Shown: positions 8,406 through 16,948 of the stretch, in pieces
Layout of the letters: each line of letters starts with the position of its first letter
Position numbering within the stretch: position 1 is the first letter of the stretch
NCBI GenBank assembly: GCA_023412805.1
Contig: JAEZRM010000072.1
Coordinates: forward strand, 1-64,000
Origin: Pseudomonadota bacterium
Lineage (GTDB): Bacteria > Pseudomonadota > Alphaproteobacteria > Rhizobiales > Hyphomicrobiaceae
Direction: 5' to 3'
Length of the DNA: 64,000 bases
Notes under the pieces: generated by a model
The model's database searches: none
What the model was told of the DNA's origin: nothing
What the model saw: only the letters and a program-made list of their open reading frames with translations
Translations under genes and position numbers: made by a program

Positions 8406-9845
8406 ATGCAGGATACGCCAGCCCGCAAGCCAGCCGAGAGCTCGGCCGCCGATCCCGTACCCGAGCTCATCCGGCGCGCGCGCGCCGCTATGACGGCCTT
8501 CGCTGCCGAGATCGCGCGCGAGGGCCAGCCCCGCATCGACGAGGCCGTGACCGCGCTTGCGTGGTCCATCTACAAGCCCGAGACCGCGCGCCGCTATGCG
8601 GAACTGGCCGTCGAGGTGACCGGCATCGGCAATGTCGAGAGCAAGGTCATCAAGAACCAGCGCAAGACCTTCGGCACGCTACGCGATCTGCTGCGTGCAA
8701 AGTCCACGGGCATCATCGAGGAGATCCCCGAGAAGGGTCTCGTGAAGTGGGCGAAGCCCGTCGGTGTCGTCGCCGCGATCACGCCCTCGACGAACCCGCA
8801 GGCGACGCCCGTCAACAAAGCCATGATGGCGCTCAAGGGCGGCAATGCGATCGTCATCGCGCCGCCGCCGAACGCCTGGGCTGCAACCGAGGCGTCAGTG
8901 GCCGGCATGCGGGCTGAGCTTTTGCGCATCGGCCTTCCCGCGGACCTCGTGCAGATGCTGCCGAGCCCGGTCTCGCGCGAGATGACGACGCGGCTCATGG
9001 AGCTGTCCGATCTCGTCGTCGCGACGGGCAGCCAGGCGAACGTGAAGGCCGCTTACAAGTCCGGCAAGCCCGCGCTCGGCGTCGGTCTCGGCAATGCGCC
9101 CGTCATCATCGACTCGAGTGCCGATCTCGATTCCGCCGCCGACCTCATCATGCAGTCGAAGACGTTCGACAACGCGACGTCGTGCTCATCTGAGAACGCC
9201 GTCGTCATCGTCGATGATGTGTATGACGCAGCCATCCAGGCTCTGGAGAAGCACGGCGGGTACATGGCCGACAAGGCCGAGCGCTCGCGCATCGTCGACC
9301 GCCTTTGGCTCGACGGCAAGCTCAATCGCGCCGTGATCGCGCAAGGCCCCGAGCGGCTCGTCGAGGTGTTCGAGCTTTCATCGCGTGCGAAGGGCTGCAA
9401 GTTCGTCATGGCCGAGGAAACGGGCATCGGCAAGGCGCATCCGCTGTCTGGTGAGAAACTCTCGCTCGTGCTCACGATCTACCGCGCCAAGGATTTCGCG
9501 GATGCTAAGCGGCTCGTGAAGGACATCCTCGACTATCAAGGGCGTGGGCACTCCTGCGGCATCCACACGAAGAATATGGATCATGCGCGTGAGCTTGCAG
9601 CCGATACGGACGTCGTGCGTGTGCTCGTCAATCAGGCGCACACGTTCGGCAATGGCGGCGGCTTCAACAATGCGCTCCCGTTTACGCTCACCATGGGCTG
9701 CGGCACATGGCAGGCGAATGCTTTCTCCGACAATCTTTCCTGGCGCAATTTCGTCAACATCACGCACCTCGTCATGACCATCCCCGAGGACAAGCCCTCA
9801 GAGGAGGCGTTGTTCGGCGCGTATTGGGCGAAGTGGGGGAAGTAG
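8406..9845 (+). CDS. sauS: Acylating aldehyde dehydrogenase, probably sulfoacetaldehyde dehydrogenase
   Basis: 479 residues of the CoA-acylating aldehyde dehydrogenase class (EutE/AdhE-like). GVVAAITPSTNPQATPVNKA and MMALKGGNAIVIAPPP are the NAD-binding start, and GLGNAPVIIDSSADLD follows. The catalytic cysteine lies in DNATSCSSENAVV. The C-terminal LTMGCGTWQANAFSDNLSWRNF block is typical of acylating enzymes. SauS reduces sulfoacetyl-CoA to sulfoacetaldehyde or works in reverse. The divergent Xsc makes sulfoacetaldehyde the most likely substrate, but other short aldehydes cannot be excluded from sequence. GAGGGA lies 7 bases before ATG. No sulfoacetate-CoA ligase gene is nearby. Confidence 0.7.
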   Translation: MQDTPARKPAESSAADPVPELIRRARAAMTAFAAEIAREGQPRIDEAVTALAWSIYKPETARRYAELAVEVTGIGNVESKVIKNQRKTFGTLRDLLRAKSTGIIEEIPEKGLVKWAKPVGVVAAITPSTNPQATPVNKAMMALKGGNAIVIAPPPNAWAATEASVAGMRAELLRIGLPADLVQMLPSPVSREMTTRLMELSDLVVATGSQANVKAAYKSGKPALGVGLGNAPVIIDSSADLDSAADLIMQSKTFDNATSCSSENAVVIVDDVYDAAIQALEKHGGYMADKAERSRIVDRLWLDGKLNRAVIAQGPERLVEVFELSSRAKGCKFVMAEETGIGKAHPLSGEKLSLVLTIYRAKDFADAKRLVKDILDYQGRGHSCGIHTKNMDHARELAADTDVVRVLVNQAHTFGNGGGFNNALPFTLTMGCGTWQANAFSDNLSWRNFVNITHLVMTIPEDKPSEEALFGAYWAKWGK

Positions 9846-9903
9846 AGGCGCGCACGTCGCCAGAATGCTAAGGTGGCCGTCACGCGGCAGCCGGAGCAAA
9901 CCC

Positions 9904-10725
9904 ATGACGAACGAAGTCGCGAGCCATTACACTGCGACGCAGAACCTGTCCGACGCCATCGCCGAGAAGCTTCGCGAGAGCGGCAAGGATATTGGCGCGC
10001 TCACGACAGCCGATCTCGGCGCGATCGACGAGTTCCATATCCGCGGGCGCAAGGCGACCTTGGAACTCGCCGATGGCTTGAGCCTGACGGCCGGAACGCG
10101 TGTCCTCGATCTCGGCAGTGGTCTCGGCGGCCCGGCTCGGACGCTCGCCGAGACCTACGGCTGCCACGTGACGGGCATCGACCTCACGCCCGCATTCTGC
10201 GAGGCCGCGACGGCGCTTAGCAAATGGGTCGGGCTGAGCGACAGGGTGGAATTCCAGGTCGGTGACGCCACCCGGCTGCCCTTCGCCGACGGCGCCTTCG
10301 ATGCCGCGCTGACCATTCACGTCGCCATGAACATTGCCGCCAAGGACCGCATGTATGCCGAGGCACGCCGGGTGCTGAAGCCCGGCGGCCTGTTCGGCAT
10401 CTACGATATCCTGCAGGGTGAAGGGGGCGACGTGCTGTATCCGGTTCCCTGGGCGCGGGAGCCTTCCATCAGCCATCTCGCGACGCCGGACGACATGCAG
10501 ATCTTGCTGGCTGGCGCGGGTTTCAAGATTCTGAGCGTCACTGACAGCACAGAGGAGGGTCAGCGCTGGTTCGAGACCATGGCTGAGCGCATGAAGCAGG
10601 GCGGGGTGCCGCCACTGACCTTCCGCACATTTCTCGGCGATGATTTCCCGGCGATGACGCGCAATCAGGTGCGCAATCTGCAGGAGCGGCGCATTCGAAC
10701 AGTGAGCTATATCTGTGCGGTTTGA
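9904..10725 (+). CDS. Class I SAM-dependent methyltransferase
   Basis: 273 residues from ATG 9904, preceded by CCGGAG. Motif I is VLDLGSGLGGPARTLAE, motif II is GIDLTPAFCEAA, and the post-I acidic residue is in FQVGDATRLPFADGAFD. ARRVLKPGGLFGIYDI is motif III. The N-terminal helix with DEFHIRGRKATLELAD resembles the glycine/sarcosine/dimethylglycine and UbiE-type small-molecule methyltransferases. The substrate is not identifiable. It follows the aldehyde dehydrogenase by 58 bp and might be cotranscribed, but a functional link is not obvious. Confidence 0.75.
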   Translation: MTNEVASHYTATQNLSDAIAEKLRESGKDIGALTTADLGAIDEFHIRGRKATLELADGLSLTAGTRVLDLGSGLGGPARTLAETYGCHVTGIDLTPAFCEAATALSKWVGLSDRVEFQVGDATRLPFADGAFDAALTIHVAMNIAAKDRMYAEARRVLKPGGLFGIYDILQGEGGDVLYPVPWAREPSISHLATPDDMQILLAGAGFKILSVTDSTEEGQRWFETMAERMKQGGVPPLTFRTFLGDDFPAMTRNQVRNLQERRIRTVSYICAV

Positions 10726-10857
10726 GGGGGCCGGAAGCCGGCGGGCACCTGCCGGATGGCGGTCGGCAACGACCGCGGTTGAGCGGCTTGCATTCCCTTG
10801 GTGTTTGCGCCATAAGGTGGCCCTCGATCGCCCCCGGGCGGTCGCTCTCGATTGGAT

Positions 10858-10932
10858 GCGGGTGTAGCTCAGGGGTAGAGCACAACCTTGCCAAGGTTGG
10901 GGTCGTGGGTTCGAATCCCATCGCCCGCTCCA
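10858..10932 (+). tRNA. tRNA-Gly (GCC)
   Basis: A full cloverleaf: acceptor GCGGGTG pairs with CGCCCGC (one U-G), D-arm GCTC-AGGGGTA-GAGC, anticodon stem CAACC/GGTTG with loop TTGCCAA (anticodon 10890-10892), and T-loop GGTTCGAATCC. Discriminator T and an encoded CCA end the gene. No integrase or direct repeat of its 3' end was seen nearby. Confidence 0.97.
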
Positions 10933-10964
10933 TCGAAGCCCACTCCATCGAAATCAAGGCCTTA

Positions 10965-10995
10965 GGCCCGTCCCATGGCGGGCCGTTTCTATTTT
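10965..10995 (+). terminator. Intrinsic terminator of tRNA-Gly
   Basis: Stem GGCCCG/CGGGCC (10965-10970 with 10979-10984) around an eight-base loop, followed by GTTTCTATTTT. Confidence 0.75.
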
Positions 10996-11505
10996 CGGCT
11001 CTGAATTCGCCCAATCAACCAAGCCAGATTGCTGTCGGCCGCGCAAACGATTTGCGCCCACCGACGGGGATCGGTGGGCGCTGGGGTATCGAGGATCATT
11101 AATGTCGGATGCGGGAACATCCGATGCACCAGGACCAGGATACGCGGTCGAGACGCGTGCGAATCAAAGATAGCACGAGTGCTGCGTTTCCACAATTTTG
11201 TGGGCTGCATCGGCTTGACGATGATCGCTGGAAAGAGCAGCGCGTGCAACCCGAGCGTCGTCAGTCCCGCGGCCGGACACGTCAGCCCTGATAGCCGGCG
11301 CGGATGACGGCAGCCCGATCAAACAGCGCGACGATTGAAGTAGGAAGCCTGCCCGTTCGGCTGCCCAATTCGGCAGCAACTCGCGCGGCTCCGTTTCGTC
11401 CGTCGCCCGATAAGTTGGCAATTGCCCAATCAGTAAACGCTTCAATTGCGCGGCGGCCGACTCTAATATCCTTCGATGTGCCCCGTCCGCGCATAAGGAG
11501 AGCCC
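10996..11505. other. Gene-free stretch with several perfect dyads
   Basis: No open frame here shows a recognisable domain. It contains perfect stem-loops at 11054-11081 (11-bp arms GCGCCCACCGA/TCGGTGGGCGC), 11105-11124 (TCGGATG/CATCCGA) and 11190-11203 (CCACAA-TT-TTGTGG). The end of the stretch supplies the promoter and leader of the ATP-grasp operon, with AAGGAG just before its start. A small RNA cannot be excluded. Confidence 0.5.
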
Positions 11506-12939
11506 ATGTCTGCTGCCCCTGTTGCCGCATTCTTCGACGAGATGAATGTACCTGATGGGGGCGTGCGTGCAGGATACGAGGCGATTTCCGACTGGCTGAA
11601 GCAGGCGCCGCGCGAACTGCTCGTCAATCGCAAGCTCGAAGCCGAGCATTTCTTCCGCCGCATCGGCATCACCTTCAACGTCTACGGTGACAACCAGGGT
11701 ACGGAGCGGCTCATCCCCTTCGACATCGTGCCGCGCGTGCTGACTTCCGCCGAATGGCAGCGGCTCGTGCGCGGGCTGGAACAACGGATGAAGGCTCTCA
11801 ATGCTTTCATCGCGGACAGCTACAACGGTCGCGAGATCGTCGCGGCGGGGATCGTGCCCGAGGAGCTGATCCTGCAGAACCCGGCCTTCCAGCCCGAGAT
11901 GACGCACTTCACGCCGCCGGGTGGCATTCACGTTCATATTGCCGGTATCGATATCGTCCGCGTGGATGCCGACACGTTCTGTGTGCTCGAGGACAATGCG
12001 CGCACGCCGTCCGGCGTCTCCTACATGCTGGAGAACCGCGAGGCCATGATGCGGCTCATGCCGGAGCTGTTCGGCTCGCTGCGTGTTGCGCCCGTCGACA
12101 ACTATCCCGACGCGCTGCTGGAAACCCTGCGCTCGCTGGCGCCGCGCTCGGCGTCGAAGGATCCGACGGTCGTGCTGTTGACGCCGGGGCCCTTCAACTC
12201 GGCCTACTACGAGCATTCGTTCCTGGCCGACAAGATGGGAGTCGAGCTGGTCGAGGGCCGCGATCTGCTCGTGCGCGACAACATCGTCTATATGCGCACG
12301 ACCGAAGGGCCGCGCCGCGTGGATGTCATCTACCGGCGCATCGACGACGATTTCATCGATCCGATCGCCTTCAATCCGGGCTCCATGCTCGGCGTGCCCG
12401 GCCTCATGTCGGCCTACAAGGCCGGGAATGTCACGATTTCCAACGCGATCGGCACGGGCGTCGGTGACGACAAGGCCATCTACAGCTACATGCCCGAGAT
12501 CGTCGAATTCTACCTCGGCGAGAAGCCGCTCCTCTCCAACGTGCCGACGCACCGCTGCCGTGAGCCGGAGGCACTGCGCTACGTCCTCTCGCGGCTCCAT
12601 GAGCTCGTCGTGAAGGAGGTCAATGGCTCGGGCGGCTATGGCATGCTCGTCGGGCCGCACGCGACCAAGGCCGAGCGCGATGCCTTCGCCGCCAAGCTCA
12701 AGGCGCATCCCGACGACTTCATCGCCCAGCCGACGCTCGCGCTCTCGACCGTGCCGTGCTTCGTCGACTCCGGGTTGGCGCCGCGGCATGTGGATCTGCG
12801 CCCTTATGTGCTCTGCGGGGCCGATGGGGTGCGGTGTGTGCCGGGTGGCCTCACACGTGTTGCGCTCAAGGAGGGATCGCTGGTGGTGAATTCCTCCCAG
12901 GGTGGGGGTACGAAGGATACCTGGGTGGTGGAGACCTGA
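11506..12939 (+). CDS. Circularly permuted ATP-grasp type 2 protein (DUF404/DUF407)
   Basis: 477 residues. FFDEMNVPDGGVRAGYEAISDWL and FRRIGITFNVYGD open the protein as in DUF404. DADTFCVLEDNARTPSGVSYMLENR and DVIYRRIDDDFIDPI are ATP-grasp acidic/Mg segments. VVKEVNGSGGYGMLVGP is the Gly-rich nucleotide loop, which lies late in the chain because the fold is circularly permuted. The family is predicted to make peptide-like amide bonds. AAGGAG precedes the ATG. Its stop overlaps the next start (TGATG), so the alpha-E protein is translationally coupled; a transglutaminase-like gene follows. Confidence 0.9.
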   Translation: MSAAPVAAFFDEMNVPDGGVRAGYEAISDWLKQAPRELLVNRKLEAEHFFRRIGITFNVYGDNQGTERLIPFDIVPRVLTSAEWQRLVRGLEQRMKALNAFIADSYNGREIVAAGIVPEELILQNPAFQPEMTHFTPPGGIHVHIAGIDIVRVDADTFCVLEDNARTPSGVSYMLENREAMMRLMPELFGSLRVAPVDNYPDALLETLRSLAPRSASKDPTVVLLTPGPFNSAYYEHSFLADKMGVELVEGRDLLVRDNIVYMRTTEGPRRVDVIYRRIDDDFIDPIAFNPGSMLGVPGLMSAYKAGNVTISNAIGTGVGDDKAIYSYMPEIVEFYLGEKPLLSNVPTHRCREPEALRYVLSRLHELVVKEVNGSGGYGMLVGPHATKAERDAFAAKLKAHPDDFIAQPTLALSTVPCFVDSGLAPRHVDLRPYVLCGADGVRCVPGGLTRVALKEGSLVVNSSQGGGTKDTWVVET

Positions 12940-13883
12940 TGCTTTCTCGAATGGCGGATAATCTCTACTGGCTCTCACGCTACACCGAGCGCGCGGAGAA
13001 CCTCGCGCGCATTCTGCATGTGGCGCAGCGTCTCGCGGCGCTGCCGTCCGCCTATGCAGGGGCCTCGAACGAGTGGGAGTCGGCGATCGCGACGGCAGCC
13101 TGCGCGGAGTCCTTCAAGGAACACTATCCGGACGGCGCGACGCGGGAGAACGTGATCCGCTACATCGTCGATTCACCGACCAATCCGAGCTCGATCAAGG
13201 CGTGCGTCGAAACCGCCCGCTCGAATGCCCGCGCGGTGCGCACGGCCATCACGAGCGAGATGTGGGAGATCCTGAACGAGGGCTGGAACGAGATGCGCGG
13301 CATCGAGTTCGACGGCATCTCGCAGTCGGCGCTGACGCAGTTTCTCCAGCGCGTGCAGCAGATGTCGCTGCGTTTCGACGGCGCCGCTTACCGCACCATG
13401 CTGCGTTCCGACCAGTACTGGTTCCAGCGCCTCGGCACGTTCACCGAGCGGGCCGACAACATGGCGCGTCTGCTCGACGTGAAGTACCACGTGCTGCTTC
13501 CCGAGAAAGAGCCCGTCGGCGGCGGGCTCGACTATTTCCAGTGGTCGTCGATCCTTAGAAGCGTCAACGCGCTCACGTCCTATCACTGGGTGTACCGCGA
13601 GAACGTCAAGCCGTGGCTCGTCGCAGACTTCCTCATTCTGAGGCCCGAGCAGCCGCGCTCTCTCATTTCCTGCTATCTGGAGCTCAACGACTATCTCGAT
13701 CAGATCGCGGAGGCTTATGGCCGCCAGGGGCCCGCGCAGCACATTGCACGTTCGACCACGGCGCGCCTCCAGAATGCCGACATGGATCAGATCTTCCAAT
13801 CGGGTCTGCACGAGTTCCTGGTCGAGTTCATCGAGGACAACAACCGGCTGGGGGCCGCGATCACCCAGCAGTACCTCTCATAG
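12939..13883 (+). CDS. Alpha-E domain protein (DUF403)
   Basis: 314 residues from the ATG that overlaps the preceding stop by one base. The N-terminus MLSRMADNLYWLSRYTERAENLAR is the alpha-E hallmark. Later segments repeat the same helical theme (RSDQYWFQRLGTFTERADNMARLLDVKYH). The family is all-helical and nearly always encoded with permuted ATP-grasp proteins, apparently as an obligate partner in peptide bond formation or substrate presentation. The molecular role is not established. Confidence 0.9.
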   Translation: MLSRMADNLYWLSRYTERAENLARILHVAQRLAALPSAYAGASNEWESAIATAACAESFKEHYPDGATRENVIRYIVDSPTNPSSIKACVETARSNARAVRTAITSEMWEILNEGWNEMRGIEFDGISQSALTQFLQRVQQMSLRFDGAAYRTMLRSDQYWFQRLGTFTERADNMARLLDVKYHVLLPEKEPVGGGLDYFQWSSILRSVNALTSYHWVYRENVKPWLVADFLILRPEQPRSLISCYLELNDYLDQIAEAYGRQGPAQHIARSTTARLQNADMDQIFQSGLHEFLVEFIEDNNRLGAAITQQYLS

Positions 13884-13896
13884 CCGGTACCTCGCC

Positions 13897-14721
13897 ATGC
13901 GCATCAAAGTCCGGCACGAGACGCGCTACACCTACGACGAACCCGCGAGCGACGCGCTGCAGCTCCTTCGTCTGACGCCGCGCCCGCACGAAGGGCAGTT
14001 CATCCGATCCTGGCGCGTTGCGGTCGATGCGGATGCACGGCTCGATCGCAGCGAGGATGCGTACGGCAACATCACGCATCTCGTCTTCCTCCACGGGCCA
14101 CTCACACAGGCCACCATCACCATCGAAGGTGAGGTCGATACGCGCGACACGAATGGGTTCATGCGCGGCGCCGTGGAGCGGCAGCCGGCGCGCCTTTTCC
14201 TGCGCGAGACGGCCCTCACGCGGCTCACTCCTTCGCTCCGGCGCTTTGCGCGCGAGACCTCGGCGGGGCAAGGCGGCGATGCGCTGGCGACACTCCATGC
14301 GCTCAATCGCGGCATTCACAAAGCCATGACCTTCGTGATCGGCGCCACGAGCCACGATACGACTGCCGGCGATGCTTTCGACGCGAAGCGCGGCATCTGC
14401 CAGGACTTCACGCATATTCTGCTCGCGGCCGCGCGCGCACTCGGCCATCCCGCGCGCTATGTCAGCGGCTACTTACTGCGGACGGACCGCATCGATCAGG
14501 AGGCCGGTCACGCCTGGGCCGAAGTGCACGTGCCGCGTCTCGGCTGGATTGCCTTTGATCCGGCCAACGGCATCTGCACGACGGACCGGCATGTGCGCGT
14601 CGCGATCGGATGCGATGCGCGAGAGGCATCGGCCGTGCGCGGCGCGCGTGTTGGCGGCGGTGCGGAGGGGCTCGACGTCGCCATTCACGTCGAGCAGGGC
14701 CGTGCGATGATCCAGGAATAG
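13897..14721 (+). CDS. Transglutaminase-like cysteine protease
   Basis: 274 residues from ATG 13897, 13 bp after the alpha-E stop. An N-terminal beta domain (MRIKVRHETRYTYDEPASDA, then LRLTPRPHEGQ) precedes the catalytic domain. The triad is visible as Cys in KRGICQDFTHI, His in AGHAWAEVHV and Asp in WIAFDPANG. Proteins of this class accompany ATP-grasp/alpha-E pairs and are predicted to cleave or transfer the peptide made by the ligase. The remainder (about 50 residues) is the usual C-terminal strand region. Confidence 0.9.
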   Translation: MRIKVRHETRYTYDEPASDALQLLRLTPRPHEGQFIRSWRVAVDADARLDRSEDAYGNITHLVFLHGPLTQATITIEGEVDTRDTNGFMRGAVERQPARLFLRETALTRLTPSLRRFARETSAGQGGDALATLHALNRGIHKAMTFVIGATSHDTTAGDAFDAKRGICQDFTHILLAAARALGHPARYVSGYLLRTDRIDQEAGHAWAEVHVPRLGWIAFDPANGICTTDRHVRVAIGCDAREASAVRGARVGGGAEGLDVAIHVEQGRAMIQE

Positions 14722-14722
14722 G

Positions 14723-14744
14723 GCGCCGCCGGATTCGGCGGCGC
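14723..14744. terminator. Hairpin between convergent genes
   Basis: Nine-base arms GCGCCGCCG/CGGCGGCGC with a GATT loop, starting two bases after the transglutaminase stop; TCTTT follows within 12 bases. It can serve both the operon and the convergent TAXI gene. Confidence 0.65.
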
Positions 14745-14771
14745 GGTCGCTCTTTGCGGCGGATCTTCGGC

Positions 14772-15917
14772 TCAATTACTGCCGCGTTTGCGGCGCCATT
14801 CCATAAACTCCTTGAACAGTGCTTCGCTCATCGCGGCATTGGTCTCGCCAGCGGGCTGCGTTGCGCTTCCGGTCGTCGTCGGTAACGGTCTCCCCGCTGC
14901 AACGCGATCGAGCCACTCCTGAGCCGGCGGGAAGCGCGTCCATCCGTCGATGGTCGCTGCGAGATTGACGTTCTTCCACCGCGGATGGCGCGGCGGCTTC
15001 TGGATTTCCGGGAACTTCGTGAAGAACGCGTCGACGAACTTGGCAAGACGCTGATAGCGCCCATGATCGCCAGTCCAGTTGAACGCCATGAGCAGGGTCG
15101 GCACGGCAACGCCTTCGACCTTCTCGCCTTCGGGGATCAAGTTCGGGTAGTCGGCGTGCGTGAACTCGGCCGGCAGGTAGTCCTCGAGGAAATGACCCTC
15201 ATAGGCGACGGGCAGGAGGCGGAAGCCGAGCTCCTTCGGAACGGTCGCATACGGCCTCAGCGGTTTGAGGCACGTGCAGATCGTCGCGTACACCTCGCCA
15301 CGCTTCATGCGCTCGATGGCATCGCCCTGGCCCATGTTGACTTCCGTCACTTTCATTTCATGGGCTGCAAACATGCGCTGCGCGGCTAGCTGCGCGCCGC
15401 TTCCCTTGTCACTGAAGTTGACGGGCTTGCCTTCGAGATCCTTGAGCGATTTGATTTCCGGGCGCACGAGGATGTGCAACTCATCCTCGAACAGCCGGGT
15501 GATGTAGACCATGTTGCGTGTGACGTGCGGCCCGAGCTGAGGGTCGTCCTTGAAATGGCTCAGGGTGACCGTGTTGACGAGGCCCATGTCGATACCCCTG
15601 AGAAAAAGGATATCGCGAACGTTCTGGGCCGCGCCCTTGCCGACGATCGGCAGCACGCGCAGATTGTCGCCGTCGTCGGTGACAGCGGCGATGTCGTAGG
15701 CAATTCCCAGGTAGCCGCCGTTCGGATTGCCTGAAACGATGGTGACGACATTCTCGTTGATTTGCGCGCGCATCTGATCGAGCGGTCCGAGGCGCTGTCC
15801 CTTCGTAGGCGCCCCTGTCTGAGCGCTCGAGCTTGTGGGAGCGGCGAAGGCCATGGTCCCCGCAATGGCCAGCGCCAAGGCAATACGGGTTACGCAGAAA
15901 CTGAAACTACAACGCAT
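14772..15917 (-). CDS. TAXI-family TRAP transporter solute-binding protein
   Basis: 381 residues from ATG 15917, chosen because GAGAGAGGGATG lies just upstream and the signal peptide starts there (CVTRIALALAIAGTMAFAAPTSSSAQT). The frame stays open further upstream (to 16199) but without signal-like sequence. VTIVSGNPNGGYLGIAYDIAAV and VLPIVGKGAAQNVRDILFLRG are the TAXI ligand-domain start, and LVNTVTLSHFKDD and INFSDKGSG-like segments follow. TAXI proteins deliver organic acids or amino acids to a fused DctQM permease. No TAXI permease gene is adjacent, so this binding protein is an orphan here. Confidence 0.8.
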   Translation of the reverse strand: MRCSFSFCVTRIALALAIAGTMAFAAPTSSSAQTGAPTKGQRLGPLDQMRAQINENVVTIVSGNPNGGYLGIAYDIAAVTDDGDNLRVLPIVGKGAAQNVRDILFLRGIDMGLVNTVTLSHFKDDPQLGPHVTRNMVYITRLFEDELHILVRPEIKSLKDLEGKPVNFSDKGSGAQLAAQRMFAAHEMKVTEVNMGQGDAIERMKRGEVYATICTCLKPLRPYATVPKELGFRLLPVAYEGHFLEDYLPAEFTHADYPNLIPEGEKVEGVAVPTLLMAFNWTGDHGRYQRLAKFVDAFFTKFPEIQKPPRHPRWKNVNLAATIDGWTRFPPAQEWLDRVAAGRPLPTTTGSATQPAGETNAAMSEALFKEFMEWRRKRGSN

Positions 15918-16606
15918 TGGACATCCCTCTCTCTCCCACTCTGCCCCGGTGGATCTTTTGCTGCACATCGGCCGCTGGATGGTCACGCAGTACCGCTCAA
16001 GAGCGTTGCTGTACGCGTCCAACGCCTCGGAGCGTCGATGACACTTCGCGTAATGACTATTGAACCCGCTTCTTTGGCGGTATTCGGGCGCGTCGTGCCC
16101 CGACGCCGCATCGCTCGCGCATTTTTTCCACGGACGATTAGGACGTGCACGCCACGCGAAGATTTCGCCGGTGCGTGGCATTGCGGGCAGCCGCGACACT
16201 GACAGGCGTCAAGTGAGCGGGATACGTTGCGGGCTGCACGCGTTCAATTAAGAGGATTGGAAGCTCGCCGTAGCGCCCGATGACCCTGCATTGTGGCGCC
16301 CGCACGCGGTGGTCACAATTGCTCTCTCCGGTCGCAAAAATCGAGGCGGCAGAGCCACATAGTTCCGGAAACCGACCTAGGCCAATGGGTCGCTCCGATG
16401 ATTTATCAACATAAAATTTCGTACCTACCGTTCACCGCGCATTTCCCATCTTGACATTGCGTGGCTGCCGGAAATCTGCCATTCTCTTGGCGTAGATTTT
16501 GTCTGCAGTCCGTCATTCAGACTGCTGATTCTATTCGCACAAGACCCACGCCGCCGGGCTGCGGCCGTCATCAGGGTCAAGAGGGGGAAGAAGCTTCATA
16601 GAACTC
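15918..16606. other. Gene-free stretch upstream of the TAXI gene
   Basis: No open frame here has a recognisable product. It must contain the TAXI promoter. A perfect TTGACA lies at 16451-16456 but no good -10 follows at the proper distance. A small stem GCAGTC/GACTGC at 16505-16525 precedes the tandem hairpins described next. Base composition looks more AT-rich than in neighbouring genes. Confidence 0.5.
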
Positions 16607-16809
16607 TTGGGATTAGGTCCGCCGCATCTCCTAATCCCAATGAGGCGATCAGCGACTATGGCAGGAGTGGCCTCCTCGAAGATGCCATGAAACGCTGATC
16701 GGTTGGCCAGGCAGCGAACCAACGCCCTCTTTGGTTGTCTGCTTGGTACAGTGCCGGCCTGTGACCTCTCGGTCTTCGTACCCCGCTGCCGAGAATAGTC
16801 ACAGGCCGG
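16607..16809. ncRNA. Candidate structured element: four tandem stem-loops
   Basis: S1 16607-16640: perfect 11-bp arms TTGGGATTAGG/CCTAATCCCAA. S2 16646-16701: 9-bp CGATCAGCG/CGCTGATCG enclosing ATGGCA/TGCCAT and GGAG/CTCC. S3 16707-16746: 8-bp CCAGGCAG/CTGCTTGG enclosing AACCAA/TTGGTT. S4 16754-16809: perfect 12-bp CCGGCCTGTGAC/GTCACAGGCCGG enclosing CTCGG/CCGAG. Only 5 to 7 bases separate the stems. The transcribed strand is unknown. It matches no RNA class I recognise (not tmRNA, RNase P, SRP or 6S by conserved motifs). A 101-codon minus-strand frame covers it but shows no domain. Confidence 0.45.
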
Positions 16810-16948
16810 ACCCCTCTCGCGCCGAAACCAATACATCTCCGATCAGCGCCGGCATCCGACCGACGTCTGTTCTGTGATTACTCAATCGTGGTTAATGAGC
16901 GAGCCCGCAGAAAATCGCCGTGCGGGACGCACGAACGGCAGGCGTCTC

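Noticed and set aside
10858..10932. tRNA-Gly as an integration site of a genomic island
   Set aside because: No integrase, no repeat of the tRNA 3' end and no mobile genes were seen on either side.
10989..11307. Short frames on both strands after tRNA-Gly
   Set aside because: They overlap each other and several perfect dyads, and show no ribosome site or family resemblance.
15762..16251. Plus-strand frames opposite and upstream of the TAXI gene start
   Set aside because: They run through the TAXI signal peptide region in antisense or are short with no start signals or domains.
16531..16836. 101-codon minus-strand frame covering the tandem stem-loops
   Set aside because: No Shine-Dalgarno sequence or recognisable domain; the palindromes explain the sequence better than a protein.
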